A DNA stretch of 13,948 nucleotides, taken from the NCBI GenBank assembly GCA_937872275.1, contig CALMSE010000192.1:1-13948 (forward strand), read 5' to 3'. Position numbers and translations under genes: made by a program. This document shows positions 1 to 7,529 of the stretch, piece after piece. The notes under the pieces were generated by a model that made no database searches, was not told where the DNA came from, and worked only from the letters and a program-made list of their open reading frames with translations. Position 1 is the first letter of the stretch. Each line of letters opens with the position of its first letter. This DNA comes from an uncultured Leucobacter sp. (lineage in GTDB: Bacteria; Actinomycetota; Actinomycetes; Actinomycetales; Microbacteriaceae).

Positions 1-28
1 CATGGACGGCGGGTGGACCGCGCGATGA
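1..28 (+). CDS. possible 3' end of an upstream gene (partial)
   Basis: In one frame the first bases read through to a TGA at 26-28, giving a tail that ends ...MDGGWTAR. That TGA overlaps the ATG at 25 in an ATGA arrangement, which is typical of translationally coupled genes in one operon. Only eight or nine codons are visible, so no function can be given. The reading is inferred mainly from the coupling geometry; the bases could also be plain leader. Confidence 0.3.
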
Positions 29-936
29 TCACGCACAAGTACCGCACCCTCGACGTGCCCGTCGCCGGCGGGTCGATGCGCGTCGGGGTCTGGGACCCGA
101 TCGAGGTGCCCGAGGGAGGGCCGGTGCCCTCGGTGCTGGCGGTGCACGGCATCACCTCCTCCCATCTGGTCTGGCCGCTGCTGGCGTCCGAGTTGCCGGC
201 GACTCGGGTGATCGCCCCCGATCTGCGCGGGCGAGGATCGAGCCGCGCGCTTGCGGGGCCGGCCGGGCTGCGCGCCCACGCCGCTGATCTCGTGGCCGTG
301 CTCGACGCGCTGGGCGTCGAGGCTCTGCCGGTGATCGGCCACTCCATGGGCGGCTTCGTCGCGGTGGTGCTCGCGCATCTGGCGCCGGAGCGGGGGTCCC
401 GGCTGGTGCTGCTCGACGGCGGGCTGCCGCTCGACGCGCCGTCGGGCCTCTCGGCTGACGATCTCGTCGCTGCGATCCTCGGCCCCACCGCGGAGCGGCT
501 CTCGATGCGCTTCGCCTCGGTCGCGGCCTATTTCGACTTCTGGCGCGATCACCCGGCCTTCGCGGGGCACTGGAGCCCCGAGCTCGAGACCTACCTGGCG
601 TACGACCTCGTCCCCGCGGGCGATGAGCTGCGACCCGCCACGAGCCTCGCGACGGTCACCGAGGACACGATCGACATGAACTCGGGATCCGCCCTCACCG
701 ATGCGCTCGCAGCGCTGGACGCGTGGGATCGGCCGGTGCTCTTCGTCTCGGTGCCGAGGGGCCTGCGCGACGAGACGCCGGGGCTCTATCCGCCCGAGCA
801 CCTCGGCCGGATGCTCGCCGCCCACCCCTCGGTGCGCCATGCGCGTCTCGACGACCTCAACCACTACACGGTCGTGCTCGCCGCCCGGGGCGCCGCCGCG
901 CTCGGGCCGGTGCTGCGGGGGGAACTGGAGGCGTAG
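25..936 (+). CDS. alpha/beta hydrolase fold protein
   Basis: A 303-residue serine hydrolase of the alpha/beta fold. Visible motifs are the oxyanion-hole HG (41-42, in AVHGITSS), the nucleophile elbow GHSMGG with Ser107, and a C-terminal His280 (DLNHYTVVL). The acid is probably Asp in the stretch after strand 6 (residues 231-249). Length and motif order match meta-cleavage-product hydrolases and small esterases or lactonases. The ATG at 25 is chosen over the GTG at 13 because it overlaps a TGA in the preceding frame and starts close to the usual family N-terminus; neither start has a strong SD. In this cluster it could hydrolyse the ring-cleavage product or an ester intermediate (inference). 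It is separated from the downstream HpaB gene by a hairpin and a promoter, so it probably belongs to the operon on its left. Confidence 0.88.
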   Translation: MITHKYRTLDVPVAGGSMRVGVWDPIEVPEGGPVPSVLAVHGITSSHLVWPLLASELPATRVIAPDLRGRGSSRALAGPAGLRAHAADLVAVLDALGVEALPVIGHSMGGFVAVVLAHLAPERGSRLVLLDGGLPLDAPSGLSADDLVAAILGPTAERLSMRFASVAAYFDFWRDHPAFAGHWSPELETYLAYDLVPAGDELRPATSLATVTEDTIDMNSGSALTDALAALDAWDRPVLFVSVPRGLRDETPGLYPPEHLGRMLAAHPSVRHARLDDLNHYTVVLAARGAAALGPVLRGELEA

Positions 937-986
937 CCCCGGCCCCGCTCCGTGCCCCGTGCGCTCCTCGTTCGGGGGCGAGGAAG

Positions 987-1034
987 AGCGCGGGCGAATA
1001 CGGAAGATCCCGTTCTTTCGTATCCGCCCGCGCT
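987..1034 (+). terminator. long imperfect hairpin after the hydrolase gene
   Basis: Arms 987-1002 and 1019-1034 pair over 16 positions with one A/C mismatch (997 against 1024), enclosing a 16-nt loop. It starts 50 nt after the stop of the alpha/beta hydrolase and precedes the HpaB promoter. No uridine tract follows, only a T/C/G-rich stretch, as is common for actinobacterial terminators. It is the best candidate for ending transcription from the left-hand operon. Bases 1035-1130 are GC-rich and show nothing else recognisable. Confidence 0.55.
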
Positions 1035-1142
1035 TGTCGTCGTCTCTCGAGGAAGGTCAGGGGAGGGGAAGCGCAGCGCGAGACGGGAAAGGGGCGGCAG
1101 CGGGCATCCCGGGCGCGCCGGTAGAGCGCACTATTACCCATA

Positions 1143-1171
1143 TTGTGCATACTCCATTACAAATGTATTAT
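1143..1171 (+). promoter_or_regulatory. HpaB promoter with two overlapping candidate operators
   Basis: TTGTGC (1143-1148) and TATTAT (1166-1171) are separated by exactly 17 bp and form a plausible sigma-70-type promoter in an AT-rich island. Two copies of the cluster-wide motif TWRTGYAYWA lie on it: TTGTGCATAC (1143-1152, 9 of 10) over the -35 and AAATGTATTA (1161-1170, 9 of 10) over the -10. Protein bound there would block polymerase, so repression is the likely mode. The candidate regulator is the GntR protein encoded at 8621-9322. Confidence 0.6.
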
Positions 1172-1173
1172 TA

Positions 1174-1190
1174 ACTCAGTTTTGCTGAGT
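1174..1190 (+). other. short stem-loop in the HpaB leader
   Basis: ACTCAG (1174-1179) and CTGAGT (1185-1190) form a perfect 6-bp inverted repeat around TTTTG. It lies at or just after the predicted transcription start, about 22 bp before the HpaB start codon. It may be a 5' mRNA-stabilising stem or an additional protein site. Confidence 0.4.
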
Positions 1191-1212
1191 CGGAGTAGAT
1201 GGAGAAGAACCA

Positions 1213-2664
1213 GTGGGCGCACGTCGCGGTGAAGAATACATCGCAGGTCTCGACGACGACCGCGAGGTATGGCTCGGCGATGAGCGCATCAGGGTGATCG
1301 AGCACCCGATCCTCGCGGGCTCCGTGGCCGGCATGGCCGCCTACTTCGACTACCAGTGGGAGCATCAGGACGACTGCCTCATGCCGAGCCCCGACACCGG
1401 CGAACTGATCAGCGTGGCGCATCTCAAGCCGAAGAACGCCGACGACCTCGCGCGACGGCACCGCGCCTTCGATCGCTTCGCTCGCTACTCCTACGGCATG
1501 CTCGGGCGCACGCCCGATTACGTGAACGTCGTGCTCGCCGGCCACGCCGCGCGCGTCGACCTCTGGCAGAAGACCGATCCGGTGTACTACGAACGTCTCG
1601 TCGCCTACCAGCGCCACGTCGCCGAGAACGACCTCGCCCTCACCCACACGATCGCGCACGCGGCCATCGACAAGGGCATCGGCGAGCTCGACGGCATGAA
1701 CGCCGATCTCACCCTGCGGGCCGTGGAGCGCACCGAGGAGGGCATGATCGTGCGCGGTGCGAAGATGCTCGCCACGCTCGGCCCGCTCTCGGACGAACTG
1801 TACGTCTACCCGGCCACGCCGATCCGCCCCGGGTACGAGCAGTACGCCATCTCCTTCGCCATCCCGGTGGCGACGAAGGGGGTCGTGGTGGTCTGCCGCG
1901 ACCACTACGGGGTCGACCAGCCCATCGAGGACCGCCCCTTCTCGGCGCGCTTCGACGAGCAGGATTCGGTCGTCATCTTCGACGACGTCTTCGTGCCCTG
2001 GGATCGCGTCTTCATCGACGGAGACCTCGACATGTACAACTCCATCAACGCGGGCACCGCGATCGGCTCGACCCAGCAGCAGACCGCGATCCGCTCTGCC
2101 GTGAAGCTCGAATTCGCCTACGATCTGCTCAGCGAGATCGCCAGGGCGACCGGCGTCGCAGACCGCGCCGACGTCGCGGCCCAGTTGGGCGAGATCCATG
2201 GCTATCTGGTTCTCACGAATGCCGTGATCCATTCGGCCACCGAGCGCGCCTCGGACTGGGGCGGCGGCGCCTTCTTCCTGCACGACGACCTCGGGGTGCT
2301 GCGCACCATGATGCCCGAGTGGATGATCCGGGTGAACGAGTTGATCAAGGCGCTCGGCTCGCACAATCTGCTGGCCACCCCCTCGCTCGCCGCCTTCGAC
2401 AATCCGCGTCTCGGACCGCTCATCGAGAAGTACCTGCCGGGTGCCGAAGGGATCAGCGCCCGCGACCGCGCGCGCATCTTCCGCACCGCCTGGGACTTCG
2501 CGGGCTCCTCGCTCGGCGCGCGCATCGACCTGTACGAGCGCTTCTACCTCGGTAGCATCGGGCGGGCCCGCGGGCTCGAACACCGCAAGGCGCAGCAGCG
2601 CGGCGAGTTCGGCACGGTCGCCTCCTTCTGGCGCCAGTCGGGCATCGACACCGATCGGCCGTGA
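1213..2664 (+). CDS. 4-hydroxyphenylacetate 3-hydroxylase (HpaB) family flavin-dependent monooxygenase, oxygenase component
   Basis: 483 residues, the normal length for the HpaB/PvcC family, whose members hydroxylate phenols ortho to an existing OH using FADH2 supplied by a separate reductase. The N-terminal GEEYIAGL, the active-site block GRTPDYVN (Arg99 and Tyr103, matching the Arg/Tyr pair of HpaB), LTHT with His145, and the late VFVPWDRVF block are all present, so the enzyme looks intact. The GTG at 1213 is preceded by GGAG (1201-1204) with 8 nt spacing, and upstream bases are in the promoter. The partner reductase is probably the product of 4115-5362, which converges on this operon. The exact phenol substrate cannot be read from the sequence. 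Related enzymes also dehalogenate or denitrate phenols. Confidence 0.92.
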   Translation: MGARRGEEYIAGLDDDREVWLGDERIRVIEHPILAGSVAGMAAYFDYQWEHQDDCLMPSPDTGELISVAHLKPKNADDLARRHRAFDRFARYSYGMLGRTPDYVNVVLAGHAARVDLWQKTDPVYYERLVAYQRHVAENDLALTHTIAHAAIDKGIGELDGMNADLTLRAVERTEEGMIVRGAKMLATLGPLSDELYVYPATPIRPGYEQYAISFAIPVATKGVVVVCRDHYGVDQPIEDRPFSARFDEQDSVVIFDDVFVPWDRVFIDGDLDMYNSINAGTAIGSTQQQTAIRSAVKLEFAYDLLSEIARATGVADRADVAAQLGEIHGYLVLTNAVIHSATERASDWGGGAFFLHDDLGVLRTMMPEWMIRVNELIKALGSHNLLATPSLAAFDNPRLGPLIEKYLPGAEGISARDRARIFRTAWDFAGSSLGARIDLYERFYLGSIGRARGLEHRKAQQRGEFGTVASFWRQSGIDTDRP

Positions 2665-2690
2665 CGACAGGTGCAGCGAGGGATCCGCTC

Positions 2691-4079
2691 GTGAACGTCT
2701 CAGAGACCCCGGGGCTCACCGATCGGGTGGCCGACCATCTCGCCGCCGCCGACTTCGCCGCGCTGAGCGGGGCAGATGTCGCCCGCGCCAAGCAGCGCCT
2801 GCTCGATTCCATCGGCAACATCGCCGCCGGGGCGCAGGCCGCCGGAAGCGCCGAGGTGCTCGGTCTCGTGCGGCGCTGGGGTGGAGCGGCAGAGGCGACG
2901 CCGCTCACCGCCGCCGAGCGAGTGCCGGCGCTGCACGCGGCGTTCGCAAACGCCGTGCTGATGCGCTCGTACGACTTCGAGGCGATCGGCGCCGACAGCC
3001 CGGGGGGTGCCCAGATCCCCTCGCACATCACGGGCACGACGGTCTCAGTCGCGCTCGCCGTCGCCGAGGCCCGGAGGCGCAGCGGCCGCGAGATGCTGAC
3101 GGCGCTCGTCTACGGCGATGACCTGGCCGCGCGACTCGGCCATGCCACCGGCTTCGACGTCTACGGCGGCGGCGACAACACCGGCACGATCAACGCGCTG
3201 GGAGCCACCGCCACCGCCGGGCTGCTGCTCGGTCTCGACCAACGGCAGCTGCGCGACGCCCTCGGCCTCGCGGTCAACCAGCTGGGCGGCACCATCGCGA
3301 ACGTCTTCGACAAAGTGCTGGCGTTCAAGCTGCCCATCGCGCTCTCGGCGCGCAACGCCGTCTTCTCGGCCGAGCTCGCGGCGACAGGGTTCAGCGGACC
3401 GGAAGACGCTCTGGGCGGTCCGTTCGGCTACCTGCGGCGCTACGGGAAGGATTCCGACCCGGCGAAGGTCACCGATCGTCTCGGCCTCGACTTCTACGCC
3501 GACGCCGTCATCAAGCCCTGGCCCTCGTGCCGCGCCTCGCACCCGACGCTCGACGGGGTGCTGCGCATCGTCTCCGAGCACGACATCGCAGCCGACGACG
3601 TGGAGCGTGTGCTGCTGCACGTCACCCCGCGCACCAAGGCCGGCTTCGTGGGACAGCCCTTCGCCGTGGGCGACTCGCCCGAGGTCTCCGGCGCCTTCAG
3701 CATCCTCTTCACCGCGGCCACCGCGCTGCTCGACCGCACGCTCGAGCTGCGGCACATGGGCGAGCCGCACATGAGCGATCCGCGCCTCGCCGAGATGATG
3801 AGCCGCGTCGAGCTGGTCGACTCCCTGCCGCCCGACGAGATCTTGACCGCCGAGGTCGAGCTGCGCACCCGCGACGGCGAGCACTACCGGGTGAGAGTCG
3901 ACCACCCGCTGGGCGATCTGCACGTCAACCCGCTCGGCGACGAACGCGTCGAGGCGAAGTTCCGCTCGAACATCGAGTGGGGCGGGCTGCCCGAGGATCG
4001 CGCGGATCGCCTCATCGAGTTGATCGACGGCTTCGAGGCGCTCGACGACGTGAGCGAGATCGCCCGCCTCCTGGCCTGA
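2691..4079 (+). CDS. MmgE/PrpD family protein (2-methylcitrate dehydratase / cis-aconitate decarboxylase superfamily)
   Basis: Full-length family member (462 residues from this start). It has the N-terminal helix DSIGNIAAG, the NAVLMRSYDFEA stretch with Asp95, SHITG with His112, and the family signature KPWPSCRASH with Lys275 and Cys280. Known relatives dehydrate methylcitrate, decarboxylate cis-aconitate or epimerise iminodisuccinate. The block that normally carries a catalytic His (GFHPT-like) reads NTGTINALG here (163-171), so the chemistry may differ. The GTG at 2691 is chosen because GAGGGA (2678-2683) lies 7 nt upstream. An alternative GTG at 2661 overlaps the HpaB stop but has no SD; it would add 10 residues. 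It is co-transcribed with HpaB; its role in the pathway is not known. Confidence 0.88.
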   Translation: MNVSETPGLTDRVADHLAAADFAALSGADVARAKQRLLDSIGNIAAGAQAAGSAEVLGLVRRWGGAAEATPLTAAERVPALHAAFANAVLMRSYDFEAIGADSPGGAQIPSHITGTTVSVALAVAEARRRSGREMLTALVYGDDLAARLGHATGFDVYGGGDNTGTINALGATATAGLLLGLDQRQLRDALGLAVNQLGGTIANVFDKVLAFKLPIALSARNAVFSAELAATGFSGPEDALGGPFGYLRRYGKDSDPAKVTDRLGLDFYADAVIKPWPSCRASHPTLDGVLRIVSEHDIAADDVERVLLHVTPRTKAGFVGQPFAVGDSPEVSGAFSILFTAATALLDRTLELRHMGEPHMSDPRLAEMMSRVELVDSLPPDEILTAEVELRTRDGEHYRVRVDHPLGDLHVNPLGDERVEAKFRSNIEWGGLPEDRADRLIELIDGFEALDDVSEIARLLA

Positions 4080-4086
4080 GCGGGTC

Positions 4087-4104
4087 CGGGGGAGGCCGGC
4101 CCCG
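4087..4104. terminator. weak hairpin between convergent genes
   Basis: The 35-bp gap between the convergent MmgE/PrpD and flavin reductase stop codons holds a 5-bp CGGGG/CCCCG stem (4087-4091 with 4100-4104) and a second small GAGGC/GCCTC stem that runs into the reductase stop. There is no T tract. The position suits a bidirectional terminator, but the structure is weak. Confidence 0.25.
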
Positions 4105-4114
4105 AGGCGCCGCC

Positions 4115-5362
4115 TCAGGCGCGGTCGCGCAGCCCCGAGGCGATGTAGCGCTCGAAATCGTCGCGGCCATCGCTCGCGAGCGTCTCGCTCACCTCGGCGG
4201 CGGCCTGCTTCGCAGCGGCGACCCACTCTCGGATGTGCGCCCTCGTGGCCGCCTCCGGCAGGTCGCCGACACGGATCACGATGCCGCTCGGGGTCTCGGG
4301 CGCTGCCGTGGAGTCGAATACCGGCACCACGATCGACGCGACCCGCCCGCTCTCGTCCTCGCCCGGTAGTTCGGCCCTGAAGAACTCGGCCGACGCGGCG
4401 AACGCCCCGCGAACGGCGCGATCCCGGGCCGGGGTGAGCTGTCCGAGGGCGTACTCGTGCAGCGCCTCGTTCAGCGCGGCGTAGCCCTCCTCGCGTCCCT
4501 CGGGCACCACTGAGGCCGCGAAGCCGCTGCGCCGCACCCGAGCGAGCCGCTCCCGATACCCGTCGACCACCGCGGCGTCCTGCGGGAAGATGCGCGCGAG
4601 CCAGCGCTCGGCGTAGCTCTCGCTCCAGGCGACGGCGGCCTCGCCCAGCGGAGGGACGAGCGGGATGCGAACGCCCAGGCGCTCGCTCACCGCGGTGCTG
4701 CCGCCGTAGGCGCTCGCGCCGATGGTCTGGTCATGGTCGTTCACCAGCACCAGCGCCGACGCGGAGCATCCCAGCCGATCCGCGAGGCGACCGAGCTGCG
4801 GCCTGGCGCGCTCGGCGACGCGGACGGCGGAGATGAGGTCGGCGTCGACGTAGGCCGCGAGCCCGGCCGAGGAGAAGCCGCCGTAGCCGCCCTGGAAGAA
4901 GAGCAGCGGCGTCACCGGGCGGGTGATCTCGATGTCGTGCACCGAGCAGAGCACGATGAGGTGGTCGCCCGCCTCGACCTCCCGGTCGCGGCGGCAGTGG
5001 ATCTGCGCCACCGAGCCCGCAAGCTGCGGTGCGCCGTATCGGGAGGGCTCCCACTCGATGCGGTCGAACTTGTCGGGATCGCGCTGCGAGAGCGTACGGC
5101 ACAGCCCCTGCTGGTCGTGCGCGAGCACGTTGATGCAGAAGCTCTCGGCCTCGCGCAGCTGGGCGTAGGTCTGCGACTCCCTCGTCGGCATGAACGCCAC
5201 CAGCGGCGGGTCGAGCGACACCGAGCTGAAGGTGCCCACCACCATGCCGAGCGGCTCGCCCTCGGCGCCCGTGCCGGTCACGGCCACCACGCCGGTAGGG
5301 TAGTGGCCGAGCACGTCGCGGAAGAGCCGCTGGTCGATCTCTGCTGCTGCGGTCTCGCTCAT
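4115..5362 (-). CDS. flavin reductase domain fused to an IclR-type effector-binding domain
   Basis: 415 residues, more than twice the usual 160-190 of a stand-alone flavin reductase. Residues 8-165 are the reductase: FRDVLGHYPTGVVAVTG, FSSVSLDPPLVAF, FCINVLA and GDHLIVLCSVHDIE are classic HpaC-like blocks. Residues 175-400 resemble the ligand-binding half of IclR regulators: a start like PQLGRLADRLGCSASALVLV, the IPLVPPLGEAAVAW block, and VASIVVPVFDS. No helix-turn-helix is present, so the domain probably senses ligand to control the reductase rather than binding DNA. The ATG at 5362 is chosen because GGAG lies about 8 nt upstream and because the longer frame would start inside the promoter -10. 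It likely supplies reduced flavin to the HpaB-type oxygenase at 1213-2664. Confidence 0.88.
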   Translation of the reverse strand: MSETAAAEIDQRLFRDVLGHYPTGVVAVTGTGAEGEPLGMVVGTFSSVSLDPPLVAFMPTRESQTYAQLREAESFCINVLAHDQQGLCRTLSQRDPDKFDRIEWEPSRYGAPQLAGSVAQIHCRRDREVEAGDHLIVLCSVHDIEITRPVTPLLFFQGGYGGFSSAGLAAYVDADLISAVRVAERARPQLGRLADRLGCSASALVLVNDHDQTIGASAYGGSTAVSERLGVRIPLVPPLGEAAVAWSESYAERWLARIFPQDAAVVDGYRERLARVRRSGFAASVVPEGREEGYAALNEALHEYALGQLTPARDRAVRGAFAASAEFFRAELPGEDESGRVASIVVPVFDSTAAPETPSGIVIRVGDLPEAATRAHIREWVAAAKQAAAEVSETLASDGRDDFERYIASGLRDRA

Positions 5363-5419
5363 TCGCTGTCTCCTCACCGTGTGCGGACGCGGCGCGTCAT
5401 GCGATCGCGCTTTCTCCTG

Positions 5420-5430
5420 ATTATACATTA
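5420..5430 (-). promoter_or_regulatory. flavin reductase promoter -10 overlapped by a candidate operator
   Basis: On the minus strand a perfect TATAAT (5425-5420) lies 58 nt before the reductase ATG. The motif TAATGTATAA (5430-5421, 10 of 10 to TWRTGYAYWA) overlaps it. No convincing -35 is seen. The reductase therefore probably has its own repressible promoter in addition to any read-through from the Baeyer-Villiger gene. Confidence 0.6.
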
Positions 5431-5454
5431 TTTAACTGAGATTGCATTGCGAAA

Positions 5455-5486
5455 CGCCCCGGGTCGTGCGACGACGACCCGGGGCG
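5455..5486 (-). terminator. strong hairpin after the Baeyer-Villiger monooxygenase gene
   Basis: Arms 5455-5467 and 5474-5486 pair perfectly over 13 bp (CGCCCCGGGTCGT and its complement) around a 6-nt loop. It lies 19 nt beyond the stop codon of the gene at 5506-7503. The following minus-strand bases begin TTTCGC, so the T tract is short. It is a likely terminator or read-through attenuator separating the oxygenase transcript from the flavin reductase promoter. Confidence 0.7.
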
Positions 5487-5505
5487 CGCGGTGCTCTGCC
5501 GGCGG

Positions 5506-7503
5506 CTACTTCAGCAACTCGTAGTCGTCGCGATCCACGGTCTCGGTGATGCGCCAGTACTCGGTGATGGGGAAGGGCCACACCTGCGACACGCGGCCCG
5601 TACTGTTCTGATACCAGGTGCGCACGTAGGGCTGGCCCCATGCCATGCGATAGTTCTCCGCATCCACCCACGCGACATGGGCGTCCAGCGCCTCCTGCGT
5701 GAGATCGAGCGCCGTCGCGCCCTCGTCGAGCAGGAGCTTGACGGCCTTGATGGTGTACTCGACGGCGCGCTCGATCATGAAGAAGAGGCCGCCGGCCACC
5801 ACGCCTCCGGTGTTCGGGCCGAGCAGCATGAAGAGGTTGGGGAAGCCGGGCACGGTGATGCCGGCGAAGCCCTTCGCGTCGCCGCCCCAGTAGTCGTGGA
5901 TCTCCACACCGCCGCGACCCACGATCTCGATCGGGTCGAGGTAGTCCGAGGGGCGGAACCCGGTGGCGTAGATCACGGCGTCGAGCTCGATCTCCGTGCC
6001 GTCCTTCGTGATGACGCCCGTCTCGGTGAAGCGGTCGATCTCGCTCGATACGAGGTCGGTCTGCGGCCGGGTCAGCGCGTACGACCAGACCCCGTTGTCG
6101 CGCAGCATGCGCTTCGCGCCCGGCGGGTAGTGCGGGGTCATCCGCTCCACCATCTCGGGTCGATCCCGCAACTGCTCGGCGAGCCGCGCGATGATCTCCT
6201 CGCGCACCTTCTGGTTGGTGGCCGACACGCTGAGCGGCGCCCCCTCCCATCCCTCCTCGGCGGTGACGGTGTGGATGCGGCCGTCGATGCCCAGCAGGGT
6301 GACCCAGAGTCGGAACCACTGCCCGTAGTACGGTACCTTGCGCACGAGCCAGCGGAAGGCCTCGGTCGTCTCGTCGTGGTAGGTGGGCGCCGGCAGCATC
6401 CACGGGGCGCTGCGCTGGAAGACGTGCATCTCCGAGACCTCGTCGACGAGCGCCGGGACGATCTGATAGGCGCTCGCGCCGGTGCCGACCACGGCGACGC
6501 GCTTGCCGCGGAGGTCGACCGAGTGGTCCCACTCCTGCGAGTGCATCTGGGCGCCCGCGAACTTCTCCCGGTCGGGGAAGTCGGGGATGTGGGGGTGGTC
6601 GAGCTGGCCGACGGCGGTGACGATGGCGTTGAACTCGCGGGTGCGCTCGCCGCCGGACTCGTCGCGCGTGGTCGCCGACCAGGTGCCCGAGTCCTCGTTC
6701 CACACGGCTCGGGTGAGTGCGGTGCGGAACTCCACGACGTCCTGCACTCCGGCGAGCTCGGCCACGCTCTGCAGGTAGTCGCGCACCTCGTGCCCCTCCG
6801 CGAACTGATGCGGCCAGTCGGGTCGCTGCGCGAAGCTGTAGCTGTAGCCGTAGGTCGGGGTGTCGAGCCGCACGCCCGGGTAGTGGTTCTTCCACCAGGT
6901 ACCGCTGACCCGGTGGCTGGCCTCGATGATGGTGAAGGGGATCCCCGCCTGGCTCAGGCGGTGGGCCGCTGCGATGCCGGAGAGCCCGGCTCCGACGATC
7001 AGCACTCGGAAGTCGCGGCCCGCTGCGGCCTCCGGGAATGACCATGCGGGAGCGGCGCCCTTGCTCGGCGCGAGGTCGAGTTCGTGGGTGAGCAGGCCGA
7101 GCCACTCGGGACTGTCGTTGCCGTTGGAGAGGTAGACCAGCAGCTCCCGCACCTGCTCCTCGGACAGTCGGCCCACGCGGGTGAGCCTCTCGTCGCGAAT
7201 GCGCTGCAAGCCGGCCAGAGCGACGGCCCTCGCCTTCCGCTGCGCCTCCTCGCTCATACCGGTGTGCGGCAGGCCGATGGTGTCGACCGGGATGAGCGGG
7301 GGCCTGAGATCCTCGTCGAGGATCGAGGTATCGCCGGTGACGGCGGCGACCGCCACGAGCAGCGAAGGCAGATCCGCCTTCGCCACGATCTCCTCGAGAG
7401 CGTCGTCGTCCTCGGTGATGGCCTCGTACTCGTCTCTCCAGTAGAGGTCGTCGAATGCGATCCGACCGTCGGGGGCCGCTGGATCGTTGCTCTGGGTTGA
7501 CAT
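5506..7503 (-). CDS. Baeyer-Villiger monooxygenase, 4-hydroxyacetophenone monooxygenase type
   Basis: 665 residues. A first Rossmann motif GAGLSG (171-176) binds FAD, a second GTGASA (340-345) binds NADPH, and between them lies the Baeyer-Villiger fingerprint FAGAQMHSQEWD (315-326; F-x-G-x3-H-x3-W-D). The GTWWKNHYPGVRLDTP block (201-216) is also typical. The roughly 160-residue N-terminal extension before the FAD motif is characteristic of the 4-hydroxyacetophenone monooxygenase branch (about 640 residues) and absent from cyclohexanone-type enzymes. Such enzymes insert oxygen next to a carbonyl, turning aryl ketones into aryl esters. AAGGAG lies 9 nt before the ATG. The upstream dioxygenase gene ends 26 bp away, so the two form an operon. 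The carboxylesterase at 12069 is the natural partner for the ester product. Confidence 0.93.
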   Translation of the reverse strand: MSTQSNDPAAPDGRIAFDDLYWRDEYEAITEDDDALEEIVAKADLPSLLVAVAAVTGDTSILDEDLRPPLIPVDTIGLPHTGMSEEAQRKARAVALAGLQRIRDERLTRVGRLSEEQVRELLVYLSNGNDSPEWLGLLTHELDLAPSKGAAPAWSFPEAAAGRDFRVLIVGAGLSGIAAAHRLSQAGIPFTIIEASHRVSGTWWKNHYPGVRLDTPTYGYSYSFAQRPDWPHQFAEGHEVRDYLQSVAELAGVQDVVEFRTALTRAVWNEDSGTWSATTRDESGGERTREFNAIVTAVGQLDHPHIPDFPDREKFAGAQMHSQEWDHSVDLRGKRVAVVGTGASAYQIVPALVDEVSEMHVFQRSAPWMLPAPTYHDETTEAFRWLVRKVPYYGQWFRLWVTLLGIDGRIHTVTAEEGWEGAPLSVSATNQKVREEIIARLAEQLRDRPEMVERMTPHYPPGAKRMLRDNGVWSYALTRPQTDLVSSEIDRFTETGVITKDGTEIELDAVIYATGFRPSDYLDPIEIVGRGGVEIHDYWGGDAKGFAGITVPGFPNLFMLLGPNTGGVVAGGLFFMIERAVEYTIKAVKLLLDEGATALDLTQEALDAHVAWVDAENYRMAWGQPYVRTWYQNSTGRVSQVWPFPITEYWRITETVDRDDYELLK

Positions 7504-7529
7504 GACTTGCGTCTCCTTCGGTGGGCGGG

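Noticed and set aside
1171..2583. Minus-strand open frame of 470 codons opposite HpaB
   Set aside because: Composition is low-complexity (Gly, Val, Asp, Arg rich), no family is recognisable, and it starts inside the HpaB-coding strand's complement with no SD.
5363..5428. 22-residue N-terminal extension of the flavin reductase
   Set aside because: The upstream ATG falls within the operator and next to the -10, and has no SD; the ATG at 5362 has GGAG at good spacing and the protein then begins at the family's normal N-terminus.
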